Part shown: positions 53,016 through 64,000 of the stretch, in pieces | Layout: the number at the start of each line of letters is the position of its first letter | How positions within the stretch are numbered: position 1 is the first letter of the stretch | Assembly (NCBI GenBank): GCA_024449915.1 | Contig: JAMZAV010004581.1 | Span: 1-64,000, forward strand | Reading direction: 5' to 3' | Length of the DNA: 64,000 nucleotides | Source: Sweltsa coloradensis | Lineage: Eukaryota; Arthropoda; Insecta; Plecoptera; Chloroperlidae | Position numbers and translations under genes: made by a program | Notes under the pieces: model-generated | What the model was told of the DNA's origin: nothing | The model's input: only the letters and a program-made list of their open reading frames with translations | The model's database searches: none

Positions 53016-56000
53016 CTGCTCCAAGTACCTGTTCTACAAATGTACCTAGACATTTTCTTGTTGAGAGTTCCTCAGGCTGAAGTACACATCCCATGAGTCA
53101 TTCGTGATTGTAGTTTGGTATTTTGTAATGTATTATGATTGAAACATAGTAATAGTAATACTATTACATCATTCAGATTATAAATAAATAAAACAAACTC
53201 ACCAATTATTTTGATAGAATGAATACAGACCATCGAAATACTGTGTTGATCACAATGCAGTGCCGCCTCAAAAAACATGTATGTATACAAGAGTATGTAC
53301 TTATTTGTAAAAGTTTGTTCAAAAATGTGTTCTTTTTCATATTATACATAATACATACGTAGAAATCATTTGACATTGATAAAACGTAGGTTAACATGAC
53401 TACGGTACCTCTAGTTTACACTAGACAATGTTGGTGGCATCACGCTATCTTTCTTTAACAGCAAGGCATCTTGGTTGGTGAATTGTTTGTTGAAAAAATA
53501 TTTTTATAATTCTTTATGCTTCAAAGCTTCATTCTAGTACAAAAAGCAATAATATTTCCGCCTAGACGTTAAAAAACATTTTATTCTAACAAAAATCAGG
53601 AAGTACAACATGGATTCTTAAGAATTTTCATGTGCAAAACTGTTTGTAATTACCGGTATATGAAAACTCTAAAAAAATCAACCTGAATAAATGCACACCT
53701 AGTGTTAGTACTGTATATAGTTCCTTCTTTGTCACAAGTTTACATGCTTGTGTTTTATGGAAATTGCTTACAATACAAGTTAAAATATTTGCTTAAATTT
53801 GTGGTAATTTCTTGTTGTCTTCTTCCACTGGAGTTTTCATATAGATAGCCTATTCTATTTTGATACTATATGCTACAAAACATATACCTCTCTCTGTTCC
53901 AGTGTAAAGGAGTCACAAGACATATAACATGTATATAGTCGGGTTATGCAGATAGTTATCTTGTTCCATTCGTAGCTGTAAGCTGTTTATAAAGAGGCTC
54001 TAGCAGTTTAAACTACTGTAGTGAAAATGAGTCTTGTTTATTGGTTCAACTGTCTTCTAATTTTGATGGCTCTATATTAGCTTGCCAGAATTTAGCCGTC
54101 GACTTAGCTTTTGTTGGAGTTCGTGAACTTTCCCGAAGTCGAATTGCTTTTTGCGCTGAGCATAGAACTCCTTGCAAGCAAAGTCAGTGAACACTTTTTC
54201 TCTTGACACTATTGCAAGTAGTTTTGAGGCCACTGAATATGGCAGGTGCTTTTAGCCTATATTTGCATTATTTGTTTATTACTTTTTAGACATTGTGCTA
54301 AATTGAATTGAAACAATGAGTTGCAGCAACCTCTCACACTAGGAACTCCTGCCTCTGTCAATCATGGAAACTATATTGAAAACAAAAGTGTTTTGTTTTG
54401 TATTACGTTGGTTGATGTGAGCAGGTGATCCTGTGCTGAAAACTCTTTTGTGAGAAATAATGAAACAAAAGAATTTCATAACTGCTTAATGTCACATTTT
54501 ATAGCCACAAAAGTCCACTTTTTAGTTTTGTACTTCTATTTAGGTTGTCTGGTTCAATGAGTCTGTATTGGCATTGATATTGGGTATACAAGAAATTATG
54601 TGTAGTATGAATCTGCTGTATAACATACTGGTACGACTCTACCCCTAGCTGTCTTGTGCAAAATGAGGAGTTGTTATGCATTTAAAATCAATCTAAACCA
54701 TGCTTACGGGTATTTATGTTGTCGATTGTCGTTATTATTAACTCTGTCAGTGTTAGCATTGTTGTCATCAACTTTCAGAAATTTGTGCAACTTTTTTAAA
54801 TTCCTATATTTTTTTGAGCTGGAAATAGCGTACCTAAGTTTTGAGAACTCTTTAGTTTTTAATTTTTGTATCTGTACACATGAACAAACAAGTTCAATTC
54901 TCACGGAAGCTAATAGCATAGCACAGATAGTTGGTTAGAGCTTAAAGGACTGCTGGGCTAACTTGCTTGTTTTTGTTGCTTGATTAGTTAAGGTTACTTT
55001 AGTATCAAGTGTAGTTGATGGGTCATTTATTATCATCATTTATGTATACATTTATTCTTATCAACATTAAAAAATCACTTAGTGTTCTTAACTTAACATG
55101 TGCAATGGCATCGTACTACATACTGTCCTTGTAAAATGTGAAACCATACCTATTGATTTAATGAACGATTGGTCTGTTGTTTTCCAGACTGTTTGGACCA
55201 TGGGTACATAGGTACATAGAACATTAAATAGTAGTATTAAGATAGGGTAATATGTACTGTGAGTAACTAGTTAGTAGTAAGTGATGTTGATACATATTCA
55301 CTGTATTTAGGTATGTTGCTCTATTGAAGGTTAAGTTGTTGAAGCAATTACCAGAATGGTACATAACAGTTTCATTTAAATATTTGTGAAACCCATGTAA
55401 ATTTTGTACTTTGTTACGAATGTATGATTTTGTCTGGAGAATTCAAATTTATTTAGGTGGTCGTAGCATGTAAATTTCCGCTCAGTAGTAAAACAAAAGA
55501 TTTAAAAATATTACTTATAAATAAACTGCTTCCTTTGGCTAATAATATTACGTTCTACGTTGACGAGTAATGAAAGTTACTCTCTTAAAACACGCTTCCC
55601 TGTAAGTGGGCTCAGCCATATCTATGATATGGAGATACCTTGATGGTTATATTGTTGTCTTGTCTTCATCTTGTTCAATGTCTTCAATAACTTGAGAATG
55701 GAATCAATATTCAATACTGGTATGATTGATTTACAAAATAGTTCCAGTTTTATTTGTAGGGTAGTTGTCAATTGGCATAGTACACTAAAGTTGCTATTGC
55801 AATACATTTTTTATTGTTATGAATGGTTTTTGGCTTTGATGTGTTTTTTTTCTGATTTATACAAGTAAATTTTCATTTTGTTTGGGTATTTTTTTTTCAA
55901 ACAATAATCACTGCAAAGTCACTAGTATTGACTTTGCAACTCATGTTTCAATTTTTTTTACTGTTACAAGAAAGGAAAGTTTCAAATTTGGTGCTCTTGA

Positions 56001-58970
56001 ACACAGTTTAAAATATGAATAAGTCTTCTGATTAGGTATGTAGTTAATTAATTATGTAAGTACTGTAATATTATATGTAGATTCACCAACACCACTGTGG
56101 CTAATATAATTTCTTGCGTGCACCTTCAGGACGAGTTTTCCTGTTTTAGGGGGTTTTGGTAGATACGGGTTACGTATTAGTTTACACTGCGGGATCAATT
56201 TGATCTTGCCATTTGCACTTTTCTGTGCCGATCACTTGCGGTTCACGCGTTTTCACCCAATCACTTGCACTCAAGTCAACTCTGATTTGTCCGTTTTGGC
56301 CAAGGCTTTTGTTTTGTTTGTAGATTTTATGGACAATTTCATTTTTGAAGTAACAAAATTATATTGTTTAATGTTTATTATATATTGTAAAATCGAGAAA
56401 TATAATTGTTTGTGCATAAGAGTAAATTTACCAGAATTATTTTGAAAGAATATTGCATACTTAGTTGAGACTTAGGAAAATTGTTATTTGTTACTCCTTA
56501 GAAAGAAGTTTAATTGTGCTGCAATGTTGTCGGATTGATATTGCGTGCATTTGAGGGAAATCACAGGATATATTAACACCCCCATCCCCACCCTCTCATT
56601 GATGTTGCTTGGCAACCTGAACATTTGTCTAGTATTTTTTTAGTAGCAATTGAAGTGATGTAGGGGCCAATAGATGTTTGAATTTATCTGTTTGTTAAGT
56701 TACCATATGTTTCCAGTAATGGTGTATTGGCCAATGTGTACAATATCTTAATTGACACAGACGTGCATGCAATTCTTACATTTTGTACACAACTCTTTTT
56801 GTCCCTCGTTTGCTTCTTGTTTCATTCCATGTAATTATACTACTAGTACTTGTATTTAGTGCAGTCTTTAGCTGTAAACCCCTTTCGACTTGTTTGCATA
56901 GAGAATTTTGTCGTACAACTCGGGCCAGTAGAATCAAGAGAATGAGTTACAGGGCCAGTAATATGTAGTTTGTGTTTTTCTGTTTAATATTTTTTGTTTT
57001 GTACTTAGGACTTAGTTTTATCGATTATTGGTAATGCAGAAGATTTTTGTCATTTATCAATATCATTAGCCAATCATTCATATCACGTCTTAAGACTTGC
57101 ATTTTTATTTACTGTAAATATTTATGTAGACGTGTTTCAGGCTTTTAAGATCTGTTTGTTATTTTAAAACAAGTCTAAATAAGAAGTTATTTTAAACAAG
57201 TGTTGGGGAAATGGTTTATTAAGTGGCCCAACATTAGTATTGTAGCCTCTAATAATACTAGCTAAATATTAATATGTACTATTATTATTAGGGCCCTGTA
57301 CAATCAAATCAGCCTTCTTTTTCATTCCCAAACAGTGAACATTATATAGCCTATATACGATTCAAAATGCCTGGATCATATTCAACACAAATTATATTTT
57401 ATCATTTAGAGAATAACAATACAGTATTTTAGTTTTGGTGGACATTATCAGTTTATTATTTATTTATAACTGTTTTTTTAATTTTATTTTTACAACAATA
57501 TTAGGAAGGTTGGCAAAAAAGGGCAGAATCAGAATGGCCTAAGCACAAAGGTGTCTGGAAGTATAAGCTATCACACAAAATTTGAGTTTGGTGAAATTAA
57601 GCAAATTACCAATTTTGACCTCATTGTAAACTTTTTAGTTAAACTTATATTATAATAAATAATGATATAAAAATCCTAAATTACTACAGAACTACACACG
57701 ATTAGAACCACAACGCACTCGCCCACTGAAGGATATTTTGACGCGTGGTTACCGGTACAGGTAGCCGAGAAAGACAGCGGATGCTGCCAAAATATCACTC
57801 GGCGGGTGAGTGCGTGGTTGTTTTTTGGTCATTTTAATTTGATATCTGTTTCCTGTCAGCAAGTCCTGGTTTTTATCAAGAAATAATTAATAAAACTGAA
57901 AATGTTCAGTAACTACAAAGTTTCTGAAAAGTTTGAAAACTCCCAACCTGTCAACCCTTCCCCAATGTAATCTTAAAGTAATGAAGGTATCATTACGAGA
58001 TAAAGCTACTTTGTGTATTGAACATTTTATGTGCTATGATAGTAACTTAAAACTAACTAAAATCAAATTTTGTGTGGCATTATGTATCATGATTTCCAAG
58101 TTATAACATGCTGGTATAGTATTTGTTGGAAGTACAAATAGAAATACTTTTCCATCATTTACATATATTTTAGTGGTACTACTATATAAAAAATATAGAA
58201 AATGCATTTTTTTAAACTTTTATACCATTAAAACAACTACATTGTCTGATATATATACTATTGTTTGCTGTGTTTAGTATTTATCACAGGTAATATACTT
58301 TATGTAGATACCATTATAGGTTTATTGCTCACAAATACTGTACATGTAGTATATCTACATACATATTTAGTCATTTACGTACTACATACAAATATAATAC
58401 TATCTATACTATACCCTATCCTTGTGATCAGCCTTAACTTAGCCACAAAGTACAATTGCAAATTAAGCAAAAAATTAGACTTTTTAAAATATTTTTTTAG
58501 ATCTGTCGGTTTCTAATGCAATCGCCAAATTAAAAAATCCAAGGGCTATTCCAGATGTTTTCTATATTTTCCCAAATATGCGTTGAAGGTATGACATTGT
58601 TACCTGGTTGGTTAGGAGTAGATGGCAAATATTTCCCGTTCAACATAGTTTTACTCTTCATATAGCGCATAGATTTTAAAAATGATTGTTAGAGTCGAGG
58701 TTGGTATCAACTTAACAGGTGTTACGCATTTATATATATTTTTTTATATAGCTTATAGTTAACTCATTTATTTATGTTTTGCATCTTGATTGATTTTAAT
58801 TTAATTTAATATTCTAGTTTTTTATGAAAATGTTTTGTTAACTATGTTACGTCATTATTTGAGTAGATTGTAGACTAGCCAATCTTGTTACTCAGGTGAA
58901 ACCCTTTAATACTGTACTAGTATATTTGCTGCATGCACCTTCCCTTTCCAGGAACTATTATTAATGTATG
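53016..58970. other. 3' region of ZMYND11: possible long 3' UTR and intergenic DNA
   Basis: Almost 6 kb with hardly any transposon, in contrast to the introns. UGUANAUA-type words (Pumilio sites) at 53712, 53930, 57113. An inverted repeat of about 30 bases at 57704-57822 and a 26-base relic of the array unit at 57941-57966 are the only repeats noticed. No further coding exon recognised. Confidence 0.4.
53183..53192 (+). terminator. Possible proximal polyadenylation signal
   Basis: Two overlapping AATAAA hexamers lie ~170 bases after the MYND stop codon, followed by a TG-rich stretch. This would make a short 3' UTR. Later AATAAA hexamers exist in the AT-rich downstream region, so a longer UTR is equally possible. 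Confidence 0.4.
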
Positions 58971-59830
58971 AGCATAGAAAGGGCTTCAATTTCACGACCC
59001 TGACAAAAATAGTTGTTTTTATTTGTTTAGGATTTTTTCTGTTTATTTGTTTTGTAGCAGACAATGGCTACTCCAAACTTGATAAAATTTTCAGTTGATC
59101 TTCAAAATCTCTGGCCTTCGTTGGTCTTGTAGTTAGCGTCTCTGCTTCCAATGCAGGGGGTCCAGGGTTCGATTCCCGTAAAAGTCAGAAGTTTTTTAAG
59201 TTCTGATTTGGACTTAAGTCCATCAGTTCTTGTCTTAGGAGTTTGTAAACGATGACTTTGGAGCCGTCCTAGCAACGAGGCACATAATAAATTCAGAGTT
59301 GTTCTGAATCGGCCTTGTTGATTCTGGCGTTGATCCACGGGTGTTTGCACTGTCTATACCACAGATTGCTGTATTTCCTATAAAAATATTGATCTTTGGT
59401 TAGTTATCGCTCACTCCTCGATTGGGTCGGGGCCTACAGGGTTGGCTTGGTCGTTTTGGTTTACTGTCCCCCACTGAAAATCAGTTTATAGCGGAGTGGG
59501 TAGACTCTAAATACAATTTATTTATTTATTTAGACAAACCTTTACGTCAACAAATTTTTCAAGAAACCTAAATCTTCGAAATTAGATATTCTATTTATTT
59601 GGTTACTATCGAATAAATATTTCTCATAAAAAATATACTTTTACGATTATTTAAATTTATCTTTTATTTTTTAATAAGTTAGTCCTGTATGGTACAAACG
59701 GTCTCTTCGTTCTTGATGAAATTTTCAGGTGCATTTGAAACCTTTGAACTTAAATATTATGCTATACATTTTGGTTCATTCAAATAAATATTTCTCACGT
59801 AAATAGCTCTTGTACAATTTTTATCGAAAG
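58971..59830. mobile_element. Decayed Helentron-like element split by a SINE
   Basis: Left part (GGGCTTCAATTTCACGACCC.., TTGATAAAATTTTCAG) and right part (59535-59830, TTGATGAAATTTTCAGGTGC) resemble variant B at 1978-3028. The SINE at 59113-59534 lies between them. Confidence 0.5.
59113..59534 (+). mobile_element. tRNA-derived SINE family 1, complete
   Basis: Head CGTTGGTCTTGTAGTTAGCG, CTGCTTCCAATGCAG, GGGTTCGATTCCC (B box), then the shared body and an ATTT tail. The head keeps A- and B-box-like promoter words for Pol III. Confidence 0.85.
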
Positions 59831-60446
59831 TAGAAATGTAAAGCGATGGCCATATTCGTTTGCAAAGTAGGCTTTATATTAACCTTTACCTTTACAGTTA
59901 CCGATACTTTAAAAGTTAAAACATTTAATTTTGCACTTCAGTTATATAGTAACTAACATATTATACTGTACCGTACATTACAGTATGTGTTCATCTGGAA
60001 ATATCTAAGTAGGTAAAATAAGTTTTTTTATGTGTTATTATGTGTATGCTTCTGTCTGGTGGTACAAATTTGTCAAGAACATACTGGTTAGTGGTTAACT
60101 AAAAATATTGTAGAAAATATGTTGTTAACTACCTATCTCTTTTGGCTTTGAGAATCTATAAGAATGCTAAAGGAATATTAATTTTGCTATAGACCAACTG
60201 AAACTCTCGATCGGCGTTCAATGCTACTGTAAATGGAATTTGTAAACAAACAAAAATTCTGTTGAAGGGTATTTATTTGCTGCATTCCGAATCCAAACGA
60301 AACGTGAAAATCATCCCACCTGGTTTCAATGTTAAAAATGGCTAGAATTGCAATGTTTATGTACTACTCAATTATTAATACTGTTATGCTACATTGTTGT
60401 TACCTAGTGAATAATATTCCATTATTAATTCAAACAATAGTGATTG

Positions 60447-60689
60447 TTAAGATCATGATTTTTTTAGGACTATACACTTCTCAAAATAAAACAAAAATTA
60501 CGATATTTCAAAGGTTAATCAATCTCCTTCATCAGGTTTTTGATGACAGTTGAAAAATTTTCTTTTTTTTAGCTTTTCAACTGTCATTAAAAACCTGATG
60601 AAGGAGGTTGATTAACCTTTGAAATATCGCTATCTTTTGTTTTATTTTAAGTAGTGTATAGTATAGTCCTAAAAAAATCATGATCTTAA
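60447..60689. mobile_element. Foldback MITE, TTAA duplication
   Basis: TTAA at 60447-60450 and 60686-60689; arms of about 105-115 bases (GATCATGATTTTTTTAGGAC.. and complement) around a 17-base T-rich loop. Non-coding. Confidence 0.8.
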
Positions 60690-60956
60690 ACCTGACCTAC
60701 TCTAAAATTGTTTCATCATTGTATTGTAATATAATAGTGATTGTTGTATCTACTTTTCTTGTGCAGGTATTTTTGTAGATTCGACATGGTTATCATTTGT
60801 TTTCATTCAATAATATTTTTATGACATACCGGTACAGAAGATTGTGTTCACTTTCTTTTAAAATTATTTGTTACACGTTTATTATCTACTCTTATTATTA
60901 ACCCAATTGTGAAGAGATTTGCTATGAAATTGAACAGATTATAATTTTAAGTTAAA

Positions 60957-60980
60957 TGTATGACAAGATCTTGTCATACA
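60957..60980. repeat. Perfect 24-bp palindrome
   Basis: TGTATGACAAGA followed by its exact complement, no loop. Confidence 0.85.
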
Positions 60981-61546
60981 ATAGCATTAATATTTTGATA
61001 ATAAGATTCTTGGTTGTTGCAGAATCAGTGCTGGTAGGACTGTTTGTTTTTTGCAGATCTGTCATCTTTTGCCTGTGGAACAAACATGTGTACATTAAAG
61101 CTTTGATTTCAAATGCAGGGAAAATAGTAGAACTCTGATTCAACATCATATTCATAACCCATTATTGCCATATACCTTCTCTTTTCCTCTTCCATTTGAA
61201 ATTCATATAATCCGTTAATTAATAATTTTTGGTTAAATTTGCTATGACAAATATATTCACAGTCATCAGCACCTTATTCTGCTGACTTTTTTTTGGGGGC
61301 GGTCCAACTATCAACACTGTAAAAAAAAAACTAAAAAACAACATTCATCAACTAATAAATAAAAAGTAACTCATTATTAACAATTTATTTCTAACAAACT
61401 GTGAATAAATAAAATTAAGTAATTTAATTAGCCTTAAGTAGTTTATTAATATGGTAAGTGTAGACCTAGACCACGTTAACTCCACACAACTCATAACTTA
61501 CTTTTGTTTATAAATCATAATAAAATAAAACATGTGAGTACATTTT
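60981..61546. other. Intergenic sequence
   Basis: No recognised gene or repeat; AT-rich. Confidence 0.4.
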
Positions 61547-62126
61547 TGGATGAGCGTAGCGAGCGAAGCGAAGATTCCATTTCACTACACTGGAGAAAAA
61601 ATCCGGAATGTTTGTTTTTTTCTGTATTTTTGGCTGTTTCACGATTCCGGCTAAACCGTCCAATTAAAATGACATTTTGTGGAGGCCTTCTTAATCTCTG
61701 AACTTAAAAACTGCCACGTTTTTGACCGCAATCGGAAAAATATTTCTTATGAAAATCGCAATTTTACGATTTTTTTTATTTTTTTATAAATTTCTTCGAC
61801 TTATAACACCTACATGCTTTATCTGATTTTTTCACAGAACCATAATTTTATGAATTAAGATATTCGTTGTGAAATTTGAGCGCAATTGACAAAATATTTA
61901 TCAGAAAAATCGCAATTTTACGATTTTTTTTTTACAATTACGATTAATTAAAAACAAATTTAAAAACATGAAGTTAATTTTTTATTTTATTTTATTTTAT
62001 TTAAAAAAAATCTCAACTAAATAATGATTTTTCCACAGAACAACAGAAAATTCGCATAACACATGGCAGCTCAATGCACCAATTACGCTCATCCAACAAC
62101 GCGGCGGGACTTAAGCGTTTTCCTAG
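61547..62126 (+). mobile_element. Helentron-like element
   Basis: TGGATGAGCGTAGCGAGCG to TTTTCCTAG between T and T, 580 bases; same layout as 38561-39336 with one fewer internal segment. Confidence 0.8.
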
Positions 62127-62381
62127 TTCTATCAATCAAGATCATTTTTGTTGTGCATACTCCGAAAGATGATTGCGGGTCTACCGAGGATCCTAGGTTG
62201 CTTGTTTTTCAATTTTTAGATCTCGCACAATTTTAAATATCGCCCAAAAATTTTGAGGCTGGCACAAAAAATCTTGAGTTAAATGAAAAAAGGGCTATGC
62301 ATGCAAAATAGGTTTTTAGTTACCTATCTGTCTGTGGGTGAACACAGAAAAAGAAAATGTTACAATTTTCCTCCATGTAAT

Positions 62382-62974
62382 TGGATGAGCGTAGCGAGCG
62401 AAGCGAAGATTCCATTTCACTACACTGAAAAAAAAATCCGGAATGTTTTTTTTTTGTATTTTTGTGTGTTTGTCCGCACGATTCCGGCTAAACCGATACT
62501 CCAATTGCAATGAAATTTTATGGAGGCCTTCGAAATCTCTGAACTTAGAACTGCCACGTTTTTGAGCGCAATCGAAAAATTATTTCTCATTAAAATCGCA
62601 ATTTTACGATTTTTTTCGATTTTTGGAAAATTTCTTCTACTTATAACACCTACATGCTTTATCCGATTGTTATGATTTTTTCACAGAACCATAATTTTAT
62701 GAATTAAGATATTCGTGTGAAATTTGAGCGCAATCGAATAATTATTTCTTATGAAAATTGCAGTTTTACGATTTTTTTCTTTTTTAAAATTTCAATTAAC
62801 TAAAAAAATTAAAAATTAAAGTTTATTTTTTATTTAATTTAAATTAATTTTAAAAAAAATCTTCAACAGTAATGATTTTTTCACAGAACAACAGAAAATC
62901 CGCATAACACATGGCAGCTCAATACACCAATTACGCTCATCCAACAACGCGGCGGGACTTAAGCGTTTTCCTAC
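62382..62974 (+). mobile_element. Helentron-like element
   Basis: TGGATGAGCGTAGCGAGCG to TTTTCCTAC (last base changed from G) before T; 593 bases. Only 255 bases after the previous element, in the same orientation. Confidence 0.8.
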
Positions 62975-63029
62975 TTTAAAATGTATGCATGCCTCTTCAG
63001 ATTTGATTTGCTGTTCCTGATTTTTGGCA

Positions 63030-63470
63030 AATCTAAATAAATAAATAAATAAATAAATTTTATTTAGAGTCTACCCACTCAGTTATATAACTGATTTTCA
63101 GTGGGGGACTTTAAATCAAAGCGACTAAGCCAACCCTGCAGGCCCCGACGCAATCGACGAGTGAGCGATAACCAACCAAAGATCGATATTTTTAATAGGA
63201 AATATAGCAATCAGTGGTATGGACAGTGCGAACACCCGCGAATCAACGCCAGAATCAACAAGGCCGATTCAGAACAACTCTGAAATTTATTATGTGCTTC
63301 GTTGCTAGGACGGCTCCAAAGTCACCGTTTACAAACTCCTAAGACAAGAACTGATGGACTTAAGTCCAAATTAGAAGTTAAAAAATTTCTGACTTCAGCG
63401 GGAATCGAACCCTGGACCTTCTGCATTGGAAGCAGATACGCTAACCACAAGACCAACGAGCCACACAAGA
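63030..63470 (-). mobile_element. tRNA-derived SINE family 1, complete, minus strand
   Basis: Minus strand: tRNA-like head at 63470-63400 (GTGGTTAGCGTATCTGCTTC, GGTTCGATTCCC), shared body, and an (ATTT)n tail at 63035-63060. Confidence 0.85.
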
Positions 63471-63541
63471 CCAACGAGCCACACAAAGACCAACGAGCCA
63501 CACAAGACCAACGAGCCACACAAGACCAACGAGCCACACAA
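63445..63541. repeat. 18-19-bp minisatellite at the SINE head
   Basis: Five tandem copies of CACAAGACCAACGAGCCA (one with an extra A), derived from the first 18 bases of the SINE tRNA-like head. Confidence 0.9.
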
Positions 63542-64000
63542 TCTCATATTTGTTTGGAGTGGGATCATCTAATAAATCAATTCACCGTCTGGGCCCGGAG
63601 TAGAATTGGCCCAGACCATGGAACTGCTAATCGTACAAGGCGATTCAAGAGAAAAAGTCCACCTCGCAAACATCAGCTAGAATGAAGGGTAGTATTTTAC
63701 TTCCCGAAACTAGAGGCGAGCTCTGGCAATCGTCGTCGGGGACCTTGCCCCCTTCCCTTGACGACCCCTTGACGACGATGACGACAATAACACCACGAAC
63801 GATGACGAAGACAATAATGACCGCAACATGAGAACCCCCTTACCCGTGGCTGGTTCAGCATGGGCCCCTCCTCCCCCCCCACCCTAGGTTAGAGTGGTGC
63901 ATTATGACTTTACGGTTGACGCAAAGATTATGAAGGCTGTAACAGCCTTCATAATCTTTGGTTGACGCATCCTTAATCCAAATAAACCCTAATAAATCAG
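63542..64000. other. Window end, intergenic
   Basis: No gene recognised. A short hairpin with 19-base arms lies at 63922-63960, flanked by GGTTGACGC on each side. Confidence 0.4.

Noticed and set aside
63400..63470. A functional tRNA gene in the SINE head
   Set aside because: The acceptor stem does not pair and the sequence recurs with a shared body and tail at other sites, so it is a tRNA-derived SINE.

Overview
This is eukaryotic nuclear DNA, AT-rich and crowded with transposons. It carries one recognisable host gene, an orthologue of ZMYND11 (BS69), a chromatin reader with PHD, bromo, PWWP and MYND domains. The gene lies on the + strand from position 1118 to the stop codon at 53015. I place eleven coding exons (about 567 residues; the human protein has about 602). 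Roughly 50 N-terminal residues, the start codon and the promoter lie upstream of the window. The metazoan gene, the intron sizes, the abundant AGGCCT/CTAGGC words and the mix of hAT, pogo-like, Helentron-like, SINE and LINE elements suggest a marine invertebrate. An echinoderm or other ambulacrarian is my guess, and a weak one.

Layout. 1-1117: upstream intron with a fragment of a ~960-bp repeat. 1118-1242: first visible exon. 1243-11842: intron holding Helentron-like repeats, an old minus-strand LINE split by a ~6-kb insertion (which carries an I-type LINE with RNase H, a MITE and a SINE), and another minus-strand LINE. 11843-12004: PHD exon, followed by a GC-AG intron. 14589-22917: exons for the bromodomain, zinc finger, PWWP and basic linker, with hAT elements and a 660-bp TTAA foldback element between them. 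22918-28390: intron with a nested element (a TA-flanked transposon carrying a Helentron-like element and hATs). 28391-29530: coiled-coil exons. 29531-52892: a 23-kb intron made almost wholly of nested transposons. 52893-53015: MYND exon and stop. 53016-58970: largely transposon-free, possibly a long 3' UTR plus intergenic DNA. 58970-64000: SINEs, Helentron-like elements and a foldback element.

The most unusual item is a 5.5-kb array at 30101-35588. It has four full ~963-bp direct units, a partial fifth, and a terminal unit in the opposite orientation, and the whole is flanked by a 14-bp direct repeat. Each unit contains a 42-nt sequence with every conserved feature of a type I hammerhead ribozyme and a minimal stem III, plus two tRNA-like T-arms. 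Five of six array ribozymes look intact; one array copy and the solo copy near 21.9 kb carry core mutations. This looks like a non-autonomous, self-cleaving tandem retroelement (retrozyme- or Penelope-like), possibly an undescribed family.

The transposon layers can be dated relative to one another because many target-site duplications are perfect: 8-bp duplications for about a dozen hAT elements, TA for the mariner/pogo-like ones, TTAA for two foldback elements, T^T insertion for the Helentron-like family, and 15 bp for a LINE. No CRISPR array, rRNA gene or convincing functional tRNA gene was seen.
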